Assembly: GCA_009773155.1 (NCBI GenBank)
Contig: WOVA01000001.1
Location: 40,035 to 104,034, forward strand
DNA: 64,000 bases
Direction of reading: 5' to 3'
From: Elusimicrobiota bacterium
GTDB lineage: Bacteria > Elusimicrobiota > Elusimicrobia > Elusimicrobiales > UBA9959
The notes beneath the pieces were generated by a model that worked only from the letters and a program-made list of their open reading frames with translations, made no database searches and had not been told where the DNA came from. Positions 15,479-24,391 of this stretch are shown here, piece by piece. Each line of letters begins with the position of its first letter. Position 1 is the stretch's first letter. Position numbers and translations under genes: made by a program.

Positions 15479-16780
15479 CTACAGCAGCTCCGCCACCAGC
15501 GCGGCCAGCTGGCTGCGCTCGGTCTTGGTGAAGGTCAGGTGCCCGTACACCTTCTGCCCCTTCAGCCTGTCCACGATATAGGTCAGGCCGTTGGAGGCGA
15601 TGTCCAGATAGGGATTGTCTATCTGGTAAGGGTCGCCGGTCACGACCACCTTGGTCCCCTCTCCGGCGCGCGAGAGTATCGTCTTTATCTCGTGCGGGGT
15701 CAGGTTCTGCGCGTCGTCTACGATCATGTACTGCTTGGGCAGCGAGCGGCCGCGGATGTGGGTGACCGACGCGATCTCTATCTTCTCGTTCTGCAGCAGG
15801 TACTCGAACTTCTGCAGCGCGTCGTCCTGGTGGCGGCGGTCCATGATGAACTCGAGATTGTCGTAGATGGCGCCCATCCAGGTGGAAAGTTTCTCTTCCT
15901 TGGTGCCCGGGATGAACCCTATATCCTTGCCGACCGGCACGATGGGGCGGCAGATGATGAGCTTGCGGTAGACGTTCTCCTCAACGGCCTTCTGCAGGCC
16001 GCAGGCCAGCGACATAAGAGTCTTGCCGGTGCCGGCGGTGCCTATCATCGTCACCAGCGCGACCTTCTCGTCGAGCAGCAGCTCCATGGCGCAGCGCTGC
16101 TCCTTGTTGAGCGGCTTGACGCCCCATGGCGCGCTCTCGGGGCTGAGGGCCTTCACCACGGAGGTATCCGCGGGGTCCACGCGGCCTAAAGCGCTCTTCT
16201 TGGGATCCTCCTTGGCGCGGAAAACGACGAACTCGTTGGCGACCAGGCCTTCTTCGCCGGACTTGACGGCTTTGTCCTTGTAGAACTTATCTATGAAGGC
16301 GGCGTCCTTCTCTATGGCGACCAGGCCGGGATAAAGTTCGTCGATCTTGACCTTGCCGGACTCGTAATCCTGGGCTATCAGGCCGACGGCTTCCGCCTTC
16401 AGGCGCAGGTTGGTGTCCTTGGTCACCAGTATCGCGTTGTTCTTCTTGTTTACGAACGAGAAGGCGGTGTTGAGGATGCGGTTGTCCATCTGCTGCAGGA
16501 CGAACTCGGCGGGCAGGACCTGCGGGTGGTCCAGTTCCACCTTAAGGATGCCGCCGTTCTCCATCTTCACTCCCTCGTTGAGCTTGCCGTACGCGCGGAG
16601 CGCGTCGAGCTTGCGCGAGACGATGCGCGCGCTTTTGCCGCGCTCGTCTCCGGCGCTCTTGAAAGTGTCGAGCTCCTCTATGACGGAGATGGGGATTATG
16701 ACGGTGTTGTCGTCGAACTTGGTGAAGGAAAGCGGATCGTGTATCAGGACATTGGTGTCGAGGATGTAGATCTTTTTCAT
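15479..16780 (-). CDS. PIN-PhoH family ATPase
   Basis: A 433-residue protein. The N-terminal PIN domain has 'YILDTNVLIHDP' and 'VIPISVIEELDTFK' with the acidic residues of this nuclease fold. The C-terminal PhoH ATPase has Walker A 'GTAGTGKTLM' and Walker B 'KQYMIVDDAQNLTPHEIKTI', then 'VVVTGDPYQIDNPYLD'. This is the PhoH2/YlaK arrangement, thought to couple RNA unwinding with RNA cleavage in the cytoplasm. It is transcribed alone from a strong promoter, divergently from bamA. Identification is firm; the RNA target is unknown. Confidence 0.92.
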   Translation of the reverse strand: MKKIYILDTNVLIHDPLSFTKFDDNTVIIPISVIEELDTFKSAGDERGKSARIVSRKLDALRAYGKLNEGVKMENGGILKVELDHPQVLPAEFVLQQMDNRILNTAFSFVNKKNNAILVTKDTNLRLKAEAVGLIAQDYESGKVKIDELYPGLVAIEKDAAFIDKFYKDKAVKSGEEGLVANEFVVFRAKEDPKKSALGRVDPADTSVVKALSPESAPWGVKPLNKEQRCAMELLLDEKVALVTMIGTAGTGKTLMSLACGLQKAVEENVYRKLIICRPIVPVGKDIGFIPGTKEEKLSTWMGAIYDNLEFIMDRRHQDDALQKFEYLLQNEKIEIASVTHIRGRSLPKQYMIVDDAQNLTPHEIKTILSRAGEGTKVVVTGDPYQIDNPYLDIASNGLTYIVDRLKGQKVYGHLTFTKTERSQLAALVAELL

Positions 16781-16836
16781 TTTTTCGGCGTCAGCGGGGC
16801 AATGCCCCGGCCTCCCCTTCTTATTTTGATGTCAGA

Positions 16837-16865
16837 ATTATGATACTTTTTTCCCCTCCTGTCAA
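16837..16865 (-). promoter_or_regulatory. Strong sigma-70-type promoter of the PIN-PhoH gene
   Basis: Minus strand: TTGACA (16860-16865, 6/6), 17-base spacer, CATAAT (16837-16842, 5/6), 57 bases before the ATG at 16780. It lies in the 144-base divergent gap shared with bamA; on the plus strand only a weak TATTAT (16900-16905) is visible for bamA. Confidence 0.65.
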
Positions 16866-16924
16866 AGAACCCCCGTTTCGGCCCCGCGCCCAAAAATAGT
16901 ATTATTACGGGTCCGATACAGAAT

Positions 16925-19318
16925 ATGAAAAACAAATACCACCTCATCGCCGCGCTCCTGCTCGCGGCTTCGCTGAACATAGTCGCGCTTTCCGCCGCAT
17001 CAGCGGGGGACACCATGCCGCATGACGGCCCCAGCGTCTCCACGGAACCCGCGGCCGTGGAATTCCCCGGCCCGTGGGAGATAGGCGAGGTAGCCGTACG
17101 CGGCACCGTCAACGTCAAGCCAAAAGTCGTCACCAGGGCGGCCAAGGCCAGGAAGGGCCGTCTCTACTACCGCGATTTCGTCGCCCGCGACGTCGAGGCC
17201 ATACTCGGGCTGGGCAGCGTAGAGAAGGTCTCGGTGGACATAGCCGAGATCCCCGGCAGCCCCTCTTCCCCCAAGCTGAGCCCGTTTCTTCCCGCTCCCC
17301 TGCAGGCGCGCGTGACCTACGTCGTCTCCGAGAAGCCGATGATAAAGAAGGTCGAGGTCAGGGGCGCCAAACAGCTTTCCAGGTCCTCCGTGAAGGACGA
17401 GATGTCCCTTCGCGAGAGGGATTTCTTCGACGAGCTGAAGGTCCGCGAGGACCTGATAAAGATCGCCGACAAATACCGCGACAAAGGATTCCTGGATATT
17501 TCCGCCGACTACGAGGTCGTCCACGACACGGCCTCCCTCACCTGCGTGCTGACCGTAAAGGTCGAAGAGGGCAGCAAGGTGCGCGTGGCCGCGGTCGACC
17601 TGAGCGGGGCCGAGGGCTTCAGGACGAAGAAGCTGGTCAAGCGCTTCAAAAACCGGCCGAAGAAGATCTACCAGCCCGCCGGACTCGCCGACGACCTCCG
17701 CGCGCTGGAGGAGCATTATCTCAACCGCGGCTACAGCGATTTCGAGATAACGGCGTCGTCCGCTGTTTTCAACGAGAACCGCAGCAGCGTCACCATCAGC
17801 GTCGCGGTCCGCGAGGGCGCCAAGACGATGTTCGGCGAGACCGTCTTCAGCGGCAACTCGGTCTACGCCTCCTCCGAACTGGCGTCCGCGCTGGCCTACC
17901 GGCGCGGCAAGCTCTACAACCAGGGCCGCTTCGAGGACACCGTGCGGGCCGTACAGGAAAAATACGCCGACAAGGGCTACCTGCGGGCGCAGGTGCGGCC
18001 GCTAAAAATCCCCAACGAGGCGACCGGCGAACTGGACATAGAGTTCGCGGTGACCGAGAATTCCCCCATCTTCGTCGGCCACATAGACGTGGAAGGCAAC
18101 AAGGCGACCAAGACGCGCGTGCTGCGCCGCGAGGTGGCCCAGAAAGAGGGCGAGGTCTTCAGCGCGGCCAAGGTCAAGCGCAGCCAGGAGAAGATCTTCA
18201 ACCTGGGCTTCATAGACGACGTGAACCCGGTCATCAACCCCACGGCGGACCCCGACACGGTGGACCTGGTCTTCGACGTGGCCGAGGGCAAACCCGGCAT
18301 GCTTACGGCCGGCGCCGGCATCTCCTCGCGCGAGGGAGTGGTCGGCACGCTGTCGGTATCCCACCTCAACATGTTCGGCCTGGCCCACAGGATGTCGCTG
18401 GCCTGGAACTTCGGCAAGCGGGTGCAGGACTACAACTTCAGCTGGTCCACGCCCTGGGTGGGCGACAGGCCGATGACGCTGGGGCTCAACCTCTTCAACA
18501 CCCGCCGCTACCGCCCCTACCAGACCTCCCTGTCGGCCTACACGGAGCGCCGGACCGGCGGCAAGGTGACGCTGGCGCCCAGATTCGAGGACGACAAGTA
18601 CACCCTCACCACCTCCTACTCTTACGAGAACGTGCGCATCATGGACGTGAACGCGCTCTACCTCGGGGAACTGCAGGCGGGCACCAGCGCCACTTCGTCG
18701 ATCTTCGTCGAGTTCGCCCGCGACACGCGCGACAGCGTCTGGGACCCCACGCGCGGCGGCCGCGGCGCCCTGGGCCTGGAATTCACCGGCGGGCCGCTGC
18801 TGGGCGACGTGAACTTCTATAAGCCCAGCCTCTCCTACAGCCACAACTTCAGGCTGTTCTCCATAGACGACTACCCGTTCGTCCTCTCCATCGCCAACCG
18901 CATGGGCTACGTGGCCCGCTTCGGCGACACCGACCGGGTGCCGTTCTACGAGAAGTACTTCCTGGGCGGCTCCGAGACGGTACGCGGCTACAACTCCAAC
19001 GGCCAGGTCGGCCCGCCCGAGGGCGGCCGGATCTACGACGTCCTGAACGTCGAGCTCAAGTTCCCGCTGGCCAGGGAACGGCGGCGCACCATAGTGCAGT
19101 GGGCTTTCTTCCTGGACGTGGGAAACTCCTGGGACCGCTTCGACGACGTGAGCCTGCGCGCCGGCGAGGGCGAGAAACAGCTCAAGATGGGGGCGGGTTT
19201 CGGCATACGCTTCACCACCCCCGCGTTCCCCATACGGCTGGACTGGGGCTACGGCTTCAACCATAAGGCCGGCCGGCAGCGCTCCGACATCTACTTCACG
19301 CTGGGCAACCTGTTCTGA
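16925..19318 (+). CDS. bamA: Outer-membrane beta-barrel assembly factor BamA
   Basis: A 797-residue protein with a signal peptide ('IAALLLAASLNIVALSAASA'), a row of POTRA domains to about residue 450 ('EKPMIKKVEVRGAKQLSRSS', 'FVGHIDVEGNKATKTRVLRR') and a C-terminal beta-barrel. The barrel has 'YFLGGSETVRGYNSNGQVG', a version of the conserved VRGY/F loop, and ends in Phe ('SDIYFTLGNLF'). It inserts outer-membrane proteins, showing that the cell is diderm. A 27-bp palindrome copy encodes 'GDTMPHDGP' directly after the signal peptide. It heads the envelope operon; no strong ribosome site precedes the ATG. Confidence 0.95.
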   Translation: MKNKYHLIAALLLAASLNIVALSAASAGDTMPHDGPSVSTEPAAVEFPGPWEIGEVAVRGTVNVKPKVVTRAAKARKGRLYYRDFVARDVEAILGLGSVEKVSVDIAEIPGSPSSPKLSPFLPAPLQARVTYVVSEKPMIKKVEVRGAKQLSRSSVKDEMSLRERDFFDELKVREDLIKIADKYRDKGFLDISADYEVVHDTASLTCVLTVKVEEGSKVRVAAVDLSGAEGFRTKKLVKRFKNRPKKIYQPAGLADDLRALEEHYLNRGYSDFEITASSAVFNENRSSVTISVAVREGAKTMFGETVFSGNSVYASSELASALAYRRGKLYNQGRFEDTVRAVQEKYADKGYLRAQVRPLKIPNEATGELDIEFAVTENSPIFVGHIDVEGNKATKTRVLRREVAQKEGEVFSAAKVKRSQEKIFNLGFIDDVNPVINPTADPDTVDLVFDVAEGKPGMLTAGAGISSREGVVGTLSVSHLNMFGLAHRMSLAWNFGKRVQDYNFSWSTPWVGDRPMTLGLNLFNTRRYRPYQTSLSAYTERRTGGKVTLAPRFEDDKYTLTTSYSYENVRIMDVNALYLGELQAGTSATSSIFVEFARDTRDSVWDPTRGGRGALGLEFTGGPLLGDVNFYKPSLSYSHNFRLFSIDDYPFVLSIANRMGYVARFGDTDRVPFYEKYFLGGSETVRGYNSNGQVGPPEGGRIYDVLNVELKFPLARERRRTIVQWAFFLDVGNSWDRFDDVSLRAGEGEKQLKMGAGFGIRFTTPAFPIRLDWGYGFNHKAGRQRSDIYFTLGNLF
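17006..17032. repeat. 27-bp palindrome copy in bamA
   Basis: Left arm identical to the perfect copy at 11026; right arm with three changes. Sits in-frame just after the BamA signal peptide, where extra residues would be tolerated. Confidence 0.75.
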
Positions 19319-19354
19319 GCGCGCCCTAAAAACCGAAAGAGACGGTACGAAAAG

Positions 19355-20209
19355 ATGAAAAAGATCCTCATACTGCCGCTGCTCCTGCTGCCCTTTAACG
19401 CGGGCGCGCTGGAGCTCTCCCTTGAGGAGAACCGCGGCGAATCCGGAACGATAGGCTACGTCGACATGGACCGGGTGTTCCGCGAATATTCGGGGACCAC
19501 GGGCGCGCGCGACGAATTCCTGGCCGAGGTGAAGAAGCGGGAGACGGACCTCGATGCCTCAAAAAAACGGATCTTCGCCCTCAAGGCGGAGATCTCCAGG
19601 CTGCGCCAGGAGCGAGAGTTCGCCGCGGCCCTGCCTCTCTTCTTCGGCGCCGAGGCCGGGGACACCACTGGGGACACCATGCCGAATGACGCCCCAGTCT
19701 CCGCCGCGGCCGGCGCTGAAATATCGACCGGGACGACAACGGCGCCGGAGACTATGCCGACGGTTCCCACCGCGGCCGCGGCGCTGCCCGGCATGGCCCC
19801 GCAAGGCGTCGTCATATCCACGCCTGCGGCGGGGAAGGCTCCCCAGCAGCCGCTGATACACATGCCGGGCGTGGGAGCCATGTCGCTGGACCGATTCAGG
19901 ATGTCGGTCTCGACCTCCGTGGCCGACATAGAGGCCGCCATCGCCGTTAAAGAGAAGGACCTGGCCGCCCTGGAAGGAGCGTTGAGGGCGGACCAGCGCA
20001 AGGCGGAAAAGGACCTGCTGACCCAGGAATCGAAGAAAACGGAGGCCATACTCGGCCGCATCTACTTCCTGCTGCGCGAACTGGCCGTCAGCGAGGGCGT
20101 CAGCGTGATCATAGACAAGCGCTCGATACTTTTCGGCCACGCGGCCGTCGACCTGACCGGCAAGCTTCTGGAGAAGCTCGAACGGAACGGGAACGGTGAC
20201 GCCAGATGA
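19355..20209 (+). CDS. ompH: OmpH/Skp-family periplasmic chaperone
   Basis: A 284-residue protein with a signal peptide ('ILILPLLLLPFNAGALE') and 'IGYVDMDRVFREYSGTTGAR', the OmpH opening. A coiled-coil follows ('LDASKKRIFALKAEISRLRQE'), and a second one ends with 'EGVSVIIDKRSILFGHAAVDLT', the typical Skp C-terminus. Skp escorts unfolded outer-membrane proteins to BamA, encoded 36 bases upstream. The middle is longer than usual (about 85 residues rich in Ala, Thr and Pro) and includes a 27-bp palindrome. The stop overlaps lpxD by ATGA. Confidence 0.88.
   Translation: MKKILILPLLLLPFNAGALELSLEENRGESGTIGYVDMDRVFREYSGTTGARDEFLAEVKKRETDLDASKKRIFALKAEISRLRQEREFAAALPLFFGAEAGDTTGDTMPNDAPVSAAAGAEISTGTTTAPETMPTVPTAAAALPGMAPQGVVISTPAAGKAPQQPLIHMPGVGAMSLDRFRMSVSTSVADIEAAIAVKEKDLAALEGALRADQRKAEKDLLTQESKKTEAILGRIYFLLRELAVSEGVSVIIDKRSILFGHAAVDLTGKLLEKLERNGNGDAR
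19658..19696. repeat. 27-bp palindrome copy with a duplicated arm, in ompH
   Basis: GGGGACACCACT (19658-19669) followed directly by GGGGACACCATG-CCG and a degenerate right arm. Read as Gly-Asp-Thr-Thr-Gly-Asp-Thr-Met-Pro in the low-complexity middle of OmpH. Confidence 0.7.
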
Positions 20210-21258
20210 ACTTTACGCCCGAAGAAGTAGCGAAGCTAACGGGAGGCCGCCTGGAAGGCGGCTCCCCGGCGCGGCCCGTGACGGGCGCCAACCCCGTGGA
20301 GCTGGCCGGCGCCGGCGACCTCTGCTTCATCGACTCGGCCGACAAGCTGGGCCTGCTGGAATCCTGCCGCGCGGCCGCGGTACTCCTTCCGCAGGAGGCC
20401 GAAGGCAGGGCCAAACCCTCCGGGGACAGGGCCTATGTCTACGTTAAGAACCCCCGCTACGCTTTCGCGCTGGTACTCCGGGAACTCGAGAAGGAGATGG
20501 CCGCGCCGCGCCGCTCGGGCAGACATCCCTCGGCCGTGGTGGCGGCCTCCGCCTCGGTGGCGCCCGACGCCTGGATAGGCCCCTGCTGCGTAGTGGAGGA
20601 CGGCGCCTCCGTCGGCGAAGGCGCCGTGCTGGAAGCCGGCGCCCATGTCGGCCGCGGCGCCGCCGTGGGCGCCGGCACGCGTCTGCACCCCCGCGTGTCT
20701 CTCCTCGACCGCTGCAAGGTCGGCGCGCGCTGCGTCATTCACGCCGGCACCGTCATCGGCTCCGACGGCTACGGCTATGTGCGCGCCGGCGGCCGCCACG
20801 AGAAGATCCCCCAGCTCGGCACGGTGGAGATAGGCGACGAAGTCGAGATAGGCGCCAACTGCGCCGTAGACCGCGCCGCGCTGGACCGCACCGTAATAGG
20901 TCCGGGCACCAAGATAGACAACCTGGTGCACATCGCCCATAACGTTAAGATCGGGTCGAACTGCCTGATCCTCGGGCAGGTGGGCATAGCCGGCTCCACC
21001 GAAATAGGCGACAATGTAATCATCTCCGGCCAATCCGGTCTCAGCGACCACCTGCGCATCGGCGCCAATTCCATCGTCATGGGCCGTACCGGCGTCATCG
21101 CCGACCTCAAGGAAGGCTCGATAGTGCTGGGCCCGCTTGGACGGCCCCGCCGCGAATTCATGCGGATAGAGGCGACTCTTTCCAAACTCCCGGAGATGTA
21201 CGCGGAATTCAAGCGGCTCAAAAAAGGCGCCGCCGCGGATGACAAGAACAACCCTTAA
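20206..21258 (+). CDS. lpxD: UDP-3-O-acylglucosamine N-acyltransferase
   Basis: 350 residues: an N-terminal uridine-binding domain ('LTGGRLEGGSPARPVTGANP') and a left-handed beta helix built from hexapeptide repeats ('HAGTVIGSDGYGYV', 'IGANCAVDRAALDRTVIGPG', 'LVHIAHNVKIGSNCLI'). The LpxD catalytic His is in 'VHIAHNV'. It adds the N-linked acyl chain in the third step of lipid A synthesis. Overlaps ompH by 4 bases and lpxC by 20 bases. Confidence 0.95.
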   Translation: MNFTPEEVAKLTGGRLEGGSPARPVTGANPVELAGAGDLCFIDSADKLGLLESCRAAAVLLPQEAEGRAKPSGDRAYVYVKNPRYAFALVLRELEKEMAAPRRSGRHPSAVVAASASVAPDAWIGPCCVVEDGASVGEGAVLEAGAHVGRGAAVGAGTRLHPRVSLLDRCKVGARCVIHAGTVIGSDGYGYVRAGGRHEKIPQLGTVEIGDEVEIGANCAVDRAALDRTVIGPGTKIDNLVHIAHNVKIGSNCLILGQVGIAGSTEIGDNVIISGQSGLSDHLRIGANSIVMGRTGVIADLKEGSIVLGPLGRPRREFMRIEATLSKLPEMYAEFKRLKKGAAADDKNNP

Positions 21259-22117
21259 GTCGGACGCTTCCGTCCAGGGCGTCGGCCTGCATACCGGCCT
21301 GCCCTGCCGCGCCGTCTTCCGGCCCGCCGCCGGCCCCACCGGCCTGCGCTTCCTGCTGCCCGACGGAACAGGGCGGCTTTCGCCGCAGTCGGTGCCGCAA
21401 GCTCTGCGCGCGGCCGGCTCCTCCCCCATCCCCGCCCTGCTCGAGAACGTCGCCTCCACCGCGCGCGGCACCAACCTCACGCTGGGCGGCCGCACCGTAC
21501 ACACGGTGGAGCATATACTGGCCTGCTGCGCCGGCCTGGGGATACACGATCTCGACATACTCATGGACGGCCCCGAGCCGCCCGCCGCCGACGGCTCCGC
21601 CCTGCCTTTCGCCGAAGCCATGCTCCGGGCCGGCGTCGCGGAAAAGCCCGGCCAGGAAATATCCGCCCTGCCCCTGACCGGGACCGTGGAACTGAAGGAC
21701 GGGGAGGCCTTCTACCGCGCGGAGCCGGCCGGCGGACTGTTCCTGTCGGTGCTGTTCGACCATCCGCACCCGATGCTCGGCCGCACGGAGATAGCGCTGG
21801 AGATAAAGCCGGACACCTTCCTTAAGGAAATAGCCCCGGCCCGCACTTTCGGCCTGCGCGAAGAACTGGACGGCCTCAAGGCGGCGGGCCTGGCCAGGGG
21901 CGGAACGCTTGAGAACGCCATGCTGGTGGAGCGGGACGGCATACTCTGCTCCGGCGGCCCGCGCTTCGCCGACGAGCCGGTACGCCACAAGGCGCTCGAC
22001 CTGCTGGGCGACCTGGCGCTGCTGGGCGCCCCGCTGCTCGCCGCCGTGCGCGCCGGGCGCACCGGCCACCGCAATAATGTCAATTTTGCTAAACTGCTCA
22101 AAAGTAAACTGAGGTGA
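21239..22117 (+). CDS. lpxC: UDP-3-O-acyl-N-acetylglucosamine deacetylase
   Basis: 292 residues with the LpxC zinc site: 'HTVEHILACC' (first His) and 'ADEPVRHKALDLLGDLAL' (second His and Asp), plus 'QGVGLHTGLPC' at the start and 'PARTFGLREELD'. It catalyses the committed step of lipid A synthesis. Residues 41-59 ('GTGRLSPQSVPQALRAAG') are encoded by a copy of the 57-bp palindromic element and make the loop before 'VASTARGTNL' about 14 residues longer than in E. coli LpxC. The gene sits in the usual lpxD-lpxC-fabZ-lpxA order. Confidence 0.95.
   Translation: MTRTTLKSDASVQGVGLHTGLPCRAVFRPAAGPTGLRFLLPDGTGRLSPQSVPQALRAAGSSPIPALLENVASTARGTNLTLGGRTVHTVEHILACCAGLGIHDLDILMDGPEPPAADGSALPFAEAMLRAGVAEKPGQEISALPLTGTVELKDGEAFYRAEPAGGLFLSVLFDHPHPMLGRTEIALEIKPDTFLKEIAPARTFGLREELDGLKAAGLARGGTLENAMLVERDGILCSGGPRFADEPVRHKALDLLGDLALLGAPLLAAVRAGRTGHRNNVNFAKLLKSKLR
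21359..21415. repeat. Palindromic coding element, short form (57 bp), in lpxC
   Basis: Reverse orientation relative to the 58479 copy and about 50 of 57 bases alike by eye (core GGAACAGGGCGGCTTTCG, then CGCAGTCGGTGCC). Somewhat worn, so probably an older insertion. Read in the same frame as the copy in the nitrogenase-like fusion. Confidence 0.75.
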
Positions 22118-22581
22118 AAATGGACGACAAGACAGCCCCTTTGTACAAGCCCTGCCGGGTGATAGGCTGCGAGGAAATAATCCGCACCATACCGCACCGC
22201 TATCCCTTCCTGCTGATCGACCGGGTCGAGGTCATAGAGGAGAACAAGCGCGCGGTCGGCGTAAAATGCGTCACGGCCAACGAGCTGTTCTTCCACGGCC
22301 ACTTCCCGGCCAAACCCGTCATGCCCGGCGTGCTGATAGTGGAGGCCATGGCCCAGACCGCGGCGGCCATGCTGATGGGCCTGCCGGAGATAAAGGGCAA
22401 GTTCGCCTGGTTCGCCGGCATCAACAAGGCCCGCTTCCGCCGCCAGGTGGTGCCCGGCGACGTGCTCAAGCTCCATATCGAGATACTGCGGTTCAAGAGC
22501 CGCCTGGCTAGGGTCGGCGGCCGCGCTTTCGTCGAGGGCGACCCCGCGGCCGAAGCCGAGATGCTATTCGCGGTGGACTGA
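22114..22581 (+). CDS. fabZ: 3-hydroxyacyl-ACP dehydratase FabZ
   Basis: 155 residues with the hot-dog fold signature: 'IPHRYPFLLIDRV' and the catalytic segment 'FHGHFPAKPVMPGVLIVEAMAQ' (His then Glu). It removes water from 3-hydroxyacyl-ACP in fatty acid synthesis and competes with lpxC/lpxA products for the same acyl pool, which explains its place between lpxC and lpxA. Start overlaps the lpxC stop by 4 bases. Confidence 0.95.
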   Translation: MKMDDKTAPLYKPCRVIGCEEIIRTIPHRYPFLLIDRVEVIEENKRAVGVKCVTANELFFHGHFPAKPVMPGVLIVEAMAQTAAAMLMGLPEIKGKFAWFAGINKARFRRQVVPGDVLKLHIEILRFKSRLARVGGRAFVEGDPAAEAEMLFAVD

Positions 22582-22612
22582 CGCGGCCCCTTTTCAGATA
22601 TCCGGAGGAACT

Positions 22613-23419
22613 ATGGCGACGAAGATACACCCCACCGCGGTAATAGACGCCAAAGCGCTGATCGGAGAGAACGTCGAGATCGGCCCGTACACCGTCATCG
22701 GTCCGGACGTGCAGATAGGCGACAATACAAGAATCGGTCCGCACTGCATCTTCGAGTTCTGCACCGTCGGCAGGGATAATCTTTTCACCGGCGCCGCCTA
22801 TGTCGGCATGCCCCCGCAGGACTGGGGCTACAAGGGCGAGCATACGCGCTTCACGATGGGCGACCGCAATGTCATACGCGAGAACGTCTCGCTGCACCGC
22901 GGCTCTCACGCCACGCACCTGACCTCGATGGGCTCGGGCTGCATGCTGATGGCAAACTCCCATCTCGGCCACGACTGCCGCGTGGGCGACAATGTCATCA
23001 TGGTCAACTCTTCGGCGGCCGCCGGGCACGTGCAGATAGGCGACCGGGCCCTGATAAGCGGCCTGGCCGGCATACACCAGTTCACCCGCGTCGGCAGGTT
23101 CGCGATGATCTCGGGCGGCGGCATGGCCAGCCAGGACATCATCCCCTATGTCACCGCGCAGGGCGACCGCGCCCGCCCGGTCGCGCTCAACCTGGTCGGC
23201 ATGAAGCGCAACGGCTACACGCGCGAGCAGATAAAGGCCGTCAAACACGTTTTCAAAACCCTCTTTTTCCGCGGCCTGCTGCTCAAGGATGCCGTGGCTC
23301 AACTGCGCGGCGAGAGCCTGCCGCCGGAAGCGGCCCTCATACTCGACTTCGTGGAATCCTCAAAGCGCGGCATAGCGCGCCCGCGCCGCTCGGCCGCGGC
23401 GGACGTCTCCGATGTCTGA
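22613..23419 (+). CDS. lpxA: UDP-N-acetylglucosamine O-acyltransferase
   Basis: 268 residues of hexapeptide repeats ('IHPTAVIDAKALIGENVEIG', 'IGPYTVIGPDVQIGDNT') with the LpxA helical C-terminus. The catalytic His falls in 'ANSHLGHDCRVGDNV' and the usual 'RENVSLHRG' is present. The ribosome site GGAGG precedes the ATG. It performs the first acylation of lipid A synthesis and overlaps lpxI by 8 bases. Confidence 0.95.
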   Translation: MATKIHPTAVIDAKALIGENVEIGPYTVIGPDVQIGDNTRIGPHCIFEFCTVGRDNLFTGAAYVGMPPQDWGYKGEHTRFTMGDRNVIRENVSLHRGSHATHLTSMGSGCMLMANSHLGHDCRVGDNVIMVNSSAAAGHVQIGDRALISGLAGIHQFTRVGRFAMISGGGMASQDIIPYVTAQGDRARPVALNLVGMKRNGYTREQIKAVKHVFKTLFFRGLLLKDAVAQLRGESLPPEAALILDFVESSKRGIARPRRSAAADVSDV

Positions 23420-24260
23420 GCGGATAGGCCTTATAGCCGGGGCCGGCAGTTTCCCTCTGCTCTTCGCCCGGGAGGCCAGGGCCCGCGGCTGCGAGGTGTT
23501 CACGGCCGGGCTGACCGGCATGACCTCGCCCGAGGCCGAGGGCCTTTCGAAAGAGATCTCTTATTTCCGCCTCGGCCAGCTCTCGGCCCCGATAGAGTTC
23601 TTCAAAAAGCACGGCGTCACCCGGGTCCTCATGGCCGGCAAGATAGAGCACGTCTCCATCTTCGGCGGCTTTCTGCCGGACCTGCGTGGCGCCAGGCTCC
23701 TGCTTACCCTCAAAGACCGCCGCCCCACGTCCATCTTCGCCGCCATAGCCGGCGAGCTGGCCAGGGACGGCATAGAAGTGATCAGCTCGGCCACTTTCCT
23801 CGAATCTTCCCTGCCAAAGCCCGGCCCCCTGACCGAAAAAAAACCGCATAAGGACCGTGAGGCCAGCATAGAGGCCGGCTGGCGGGCCGCCAGGACAATA
23901 GCGGGCCTGGACATCGGCCTGACCGTGGTGGCCCGCGGCGGAGCGATAGTGGCCGTCGAGGGGATGGAAGGCACCGACGAATGCGTAAAGCGGGCCGGCG
24001 AGATCTTCGCCCGCCTGCTGCCCGGCGAACAGCCGCCGAAGGACATGGTGGTGGTTAAAGTGGCCAGGCCGGGTCAGGATATGCGCTTCGACCTGCCGGT
24101 GGTGGGCGTCCCCACGCTGGCGGCCATGGCCGCGGCCGGCGCCGACACCCTGGTCCTGGAAGCCGGCACCACGCTGATACTCGAGATGGACAAATTCCTC
24201 GCCCGCGCCGCGGAGCTGGGCATAGCCGTCACGGCCATAGATCCGGCCTCCCCCCGCTAA
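23412..24260 (+). CDS. lpxI: UDP-2,3-diacylglucosamine pyrophosphatase LpxI
   Basis: 282 residues of the LpxI (former DUF1009) family: 'IGLIAGAGSFPLLFAREARA' at the start, 'VLMAGKIEHVSIFGG', 'KPHKDREASIEAGWRAARTI' and 'DLPVVGVPTLAAMAAAGADT'. It cleaves UDP-diacyl-GlcN to lipid X, replacing LpxH. It overlaps lpxA by 8 bases and ends this first block of the operon. Confidence 0.92.
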   Translation: MSERIGLIAGAGSFPLLFAREARARGCEVFTAGLTGMTSPEAEGLSKEISYFRLGQLSAPIEFFKKHGVTRVLMAGKIEHVSIFGGFLPDLRGARLLLTLKDRRPTSIFAAIAGELARDGIEVISSATFLESSLPKPGPLTEKKPHKDREASIEAGWRAARTIAGLDIGLTVVARGGAIVAVEGMEGTDECVKRAGEIFARLLPGEQPPKDMVVVKVARPGQDMRFDLPVVGVPTLAAMAAAGADTLVLEAGTTLILEMDKFLARAAELGIAVTAIDPASPR

Positions 24261-24358
24261 TCCGCCTATTTCACCAGCCGCCCCACCTCTTTTCCCGGTC
24301 ACGGCGGAACAGCTCTTTCAGGCGGCTCTCTTCGCGGAAGTCCGGCCGTGAATAATAT

Positions 24359-24364
24359 TATAAT
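24359..24364 (+). promoter_or_regulatory. -10 box before the glycosyltransferase gene
   Basis: Perfect TATAAT 27 bases before the ATG at 24392, in the 131-base gap after lpxI. No good -35 is visible. It suggests that the glycosyltransferase/methyltransferase pair has its own start. Confidence 0.4.
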
Positions 24365-24391
24365 GGTGAGCCGCGGCCTGAACGGGACCAA

